A stretch of 8,544 bases of DNA from Alphaproteobacteria bacterium. Lineage in GTDB: Bacteria > Pseudomonadota > Alphaproteobacteria > JABSOH01 > JABAAW01. A program made the translations under genes and the position numbers. The stretch spans positions 1 to 8,544 of the forward strand of contig JABAAD010000023.1 in the NCBI GenBank assembly GCA_014238935.1, in the 5' to 3' direction. The notes beneath the pieces were generated by a model, which did not search any database, was not told the DNA's origin, and saw nothing but the letters and a program-made list of their open reading frames with translations. Shown here piece after piece: positions 6,672-8,544 of this stretch. Numbering within the stretch: the first letter of the stretch is position 1; every line of letters begins with the position of its first letter.

Positions 6672-8544
6672 ATGGCTTGGTCTGTCGCAACAAAGCCTCT
6701 TTGTCGGGCGGAGGATCTGCGCGATTGTGCGCATCTCGCGTCGAGTCGTCCTGGTCAGCCCAACTTCCTGCGCGGTCCGTACGAGACGATGTATACGCAG
6801 CGTCCTTGGACAACGAGGCAGTACGCGGGTTTCTCGACCGCCGAGGAATCGAACGCCTTCTATCGCCAAGCGCTGAACCGAGGACAACACGGACTTTCGG
6901 TCGCCTTCGATCTGCCGACCCATCGCGGCTACGATTCCGACCATCCTCGAGTCGAGGGAGATGTCGGCAAGGCAGGGGTCGCCGTCGATTCGGTCGAGGA
7001 CATGAAACGCTTGTTTCAAGGCATTCCGCTCGACAAGGTGAGCGTCTCCATGACGATGAGCGGCGCCGTGTTGCCCGTGATGGCATTCTTTGTCGTCGCC
7101 GCCGAAGAGCAAGGGGTGAAACGCCACCAGCTCAACGGCACGATACAGAACGATATACTCAAAGAGTTTTTGGTGCGCAACACCTACATCTACGCGCCGA
7201 AGCCCTCGATGCGTCTTTCGGCGGATATCATCCGTTTCACGACCGCCTGCCTGCCGAAGTTCAATCCTGTTTCGATTTCGGGCTACCATTTTCAGGAGGC
7301 GGGTGCCTCCCCTGTGCTCGAACTTGGGCTGACGCTCGCCGACGGCTTGGAGTATGTGCGCGCCGCACAAAAATGCGGACTGAGGGTGGAAGAGTTCGCT
7401 CCTAGGCTTTCCTTCTTCTTCGGCATCGGTATGCAGTTCTTTCAAGAAGTCGTCAAGCTGCGCGCCGCGCGATTTTTGTGGGCAAAGCTCATGAAACAAC
7501 ATTTCAAAACCGAAGAGCCGCGTGCTTTACGCTTGCGGACGCATTGTCAAACTTCGGGGGTTTCCTTGACGGCGCAAGACCCTTACAACAACATCGTGCG
7601 CACGACTTTGGAGGCTTTGGCGGCGGTATTGGGGGGGACGCAGTCGTTGCACACGAACGCTTTCGACGAGGCTTTGGCATTGCCGAGCGATTTTTCGGCG
7701 CACATTGCTTTAAACACGCAGCTTGTTTTGCAACACGAGGCGGGCTTGACGGAGACGATCGATCCTCTTTGCGGCAGTTATTATGTGGAATCTCTGACGC
7801 ATGCGATGATCGGCGAGGCGGAGAAGATTGTCTCGAACATCGAGGAGCAGGGGGGAATGGTCGCCGCTTTGGAGGCGGGAACGGCGAGCCGTTGGATTGC
7901 CAACGAGGCGGCGGCGCGACAGGCACGCCTTGACAGCAAGCGGGATATATTGGTCGGCGTGAATGCTTTCACCGAGGGCAGCACGCCTCCTACTTTAGAG
8001 ACGCTCTCCGTCAACTTGAGGGAGGTTATCGCTCGACAACAACGATCGCTTCAGGAGGTGAAAGCCATGCGCGACGGACAACAACATGAAAAGGCGATCG
8101 AGGGTTTGAGGGGGGCTTGTGCAAGCGACAAGGAGGGATTGTTGGAGCATGCCATTGCTGCGGCGCGAGCGCGTGCGACGATCGGCGAGATTTCGGAGGT
8201 ACTTGCCGAGGGTTTGGGCGGGCGTTACAGCCAAAGTTCGCATGCTCCTAGCGGAGTTTATGCGGCGGCTTTTGCGGACAAGGAGCGGCTTGCGGAATTG
8301 CAGCGGGGGGCGCGTGATTTTCTCAAATTACAAGGTCGTCGTCCGCGCATGTTAGTTGCGAAACTTGGACAGGATGGGCATGACAGGGGAGCGAGGACGG
8401 TTGCGGCGGCGTTCGCTGATTTCGGCTTTGATGTTGATATTGCTCCTTTGTTTCAGACGGCGGAGGAGGTTGCTCGTCAGGCGATCGACAACGATGTGCA
8501 TGTTGTTGGTATTTCTACGCAGGCGGGAGCGCATGAGGCGCTTG
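6672..8544 (+). CDS. mcmA: Methylmalonyl-CoA mutase (3' end missing)
   Basis: Adenosylcobalamin enzyme interconverting (R)-methylmalonyl-CoA and succinyl-CoA, linking propionyl-CoA to the TCA cycle. ATG 6672 is fixed by an in-frame TAG at 6660; 624 residues are open to the edge. The CoA-binding barrel opens with [15 protein letters not shown], keeping Tyr37, Thr39, Met40, Arg44, Thr47, Arg49 and Tyr51 (Propionibacterium Y75-Y89). [14 protein letters not shown] has Gln159 and Arg169 (Q197, R207), and SGYHFQEAG has Tyr205 and His206 (Y243, H244). Tyr51 plus Arg169 indicate methylmalonyl- rather than isobutyryl-CoA. The cobalamin domain starts near 555 with GQDGHDRG, lower-ligand His570. The N-terminus is about 38 residues shorter than in Propionibacterium MutB. 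Later, the SxL cobalamin motif reads STQ (615-617). Starting 22 bases after era, it may be co-transcribed. Codon usage changes sharply near base 7500. Confidence 0.96.
   Translation, partial: MAWSVATKPLCRAEDLRDCAHLASSRPGQPNFLRGPYETMYTQRPWTTRQYAGFSTAEESNAFYRQALNRGQHGLSVAFDLPTHRGYDSDHPRVEGDVGKAGVAVDSVEDMKRLFQGIPLDKVSVSMTMSGAVLPVMAFFVVAAEEQGVKRHQLNGTIQNDILKEFLVRNTYIYAPKPSMRLSADIIRFTTACLPKFNPVSISGYHFQEAGASPVLELGLTLADGLEYVRAAQKCGLRVEEFAPRLSFFFGIGMQFFQEVVKLRAARFLWAKLMKQHFKTEEPRALRLRTHCQTSGVSLTAQDPYNNIVRTTLEALAAVLGGTQSLHTNAFDEALALPSDFSAHIALNTQLVLQHEAGLTETIDPLCGSYYVESLTHAMIGEAEKIVSNIEEQGGMVAALEAGTASRWIANEAAARQARLDSKRDILVGVNAFTEGSTPPTLETLSVNLREVIARQQRSLQEVKAMRDGQQHEKAIEGLRGACASDKEGLLEHAIAAARARATIGEISEVLAEGLGGRYSQSSHAPSGVYAAAFADKERLAELQRGARDFLKLQGRRPRMLVAKLGQDGHDRGARTVAAAFADFGFDVDIAPLFQTAEEVARQAIDNDVHVVGISTQAGAHEAL

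Noticed and set aside
6672..8544. Isobutyryl-CoA or hydroxyisobutyryl-CoA mutase
   Set aside because: Tyr51 and Arg169 match the methylmalonyl-CoA specificity residues, and the substrate and cobalamin domains are in one chain.

Overview
The window is a densely packed stretch of a GC-rich bacterial chromosome. All nine recognisable genes lie on the plus strand, and the only gap of note is 109 bases. The lepB-rnc-era cluster is a proteobacterial arrangement. The YGYG-type segment after the LepB serine box and the form of the RNase III signature point to an alphaproteobacterium or a close relative. This placement rests on recalled family features, not on a search.

Bases 1-4161 hold a run of overlapping or nearly abutting genes: the 3' part of metC (cystathionine beta-lyase), hisI (phosphoribosyl-AMP cyclohydrolase), and modA, modB and modC (a high-affinity molybdate ABC transporter). 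hisI/modA and modA/modB are joined by 4-base GTGA start-stop overlaps. modB and modC sit in the same reading frame with one TGA and nine bases between them. Bases 4162-4270 are the only real intergenic spacer and the likeliest place for a promoter. Bases 4271-6649 hold lepB (signal peptidase I), rnc (RNase III) and era (30S-assembly GTPase), again overlapping. Methylmalonyl-CoA mutase starts 22 bases after era and runs off the right edge with 624 residues visible.

The functions are mostly housekeeping: methionine and histidine biosynthesis, molybdate uptake, protein export, rRNA processing and ribosome assembly, and propionyl-CoA/methylmalonyl-CoA metabolism. I see no mobile element, CRISPR array, RNA gene, toxin-antitoxin module or defence system, and no convincing new multi-gene system. 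What stands out is finer: in-frame tandem repeats in three conserved proteins (ModA, ModC, Era), an Era whose KH-domain GXXG loop is replaced, an abrupt codon-usage change inside the mutase gene, and key-residue substitutions in MetC and in the mutase.
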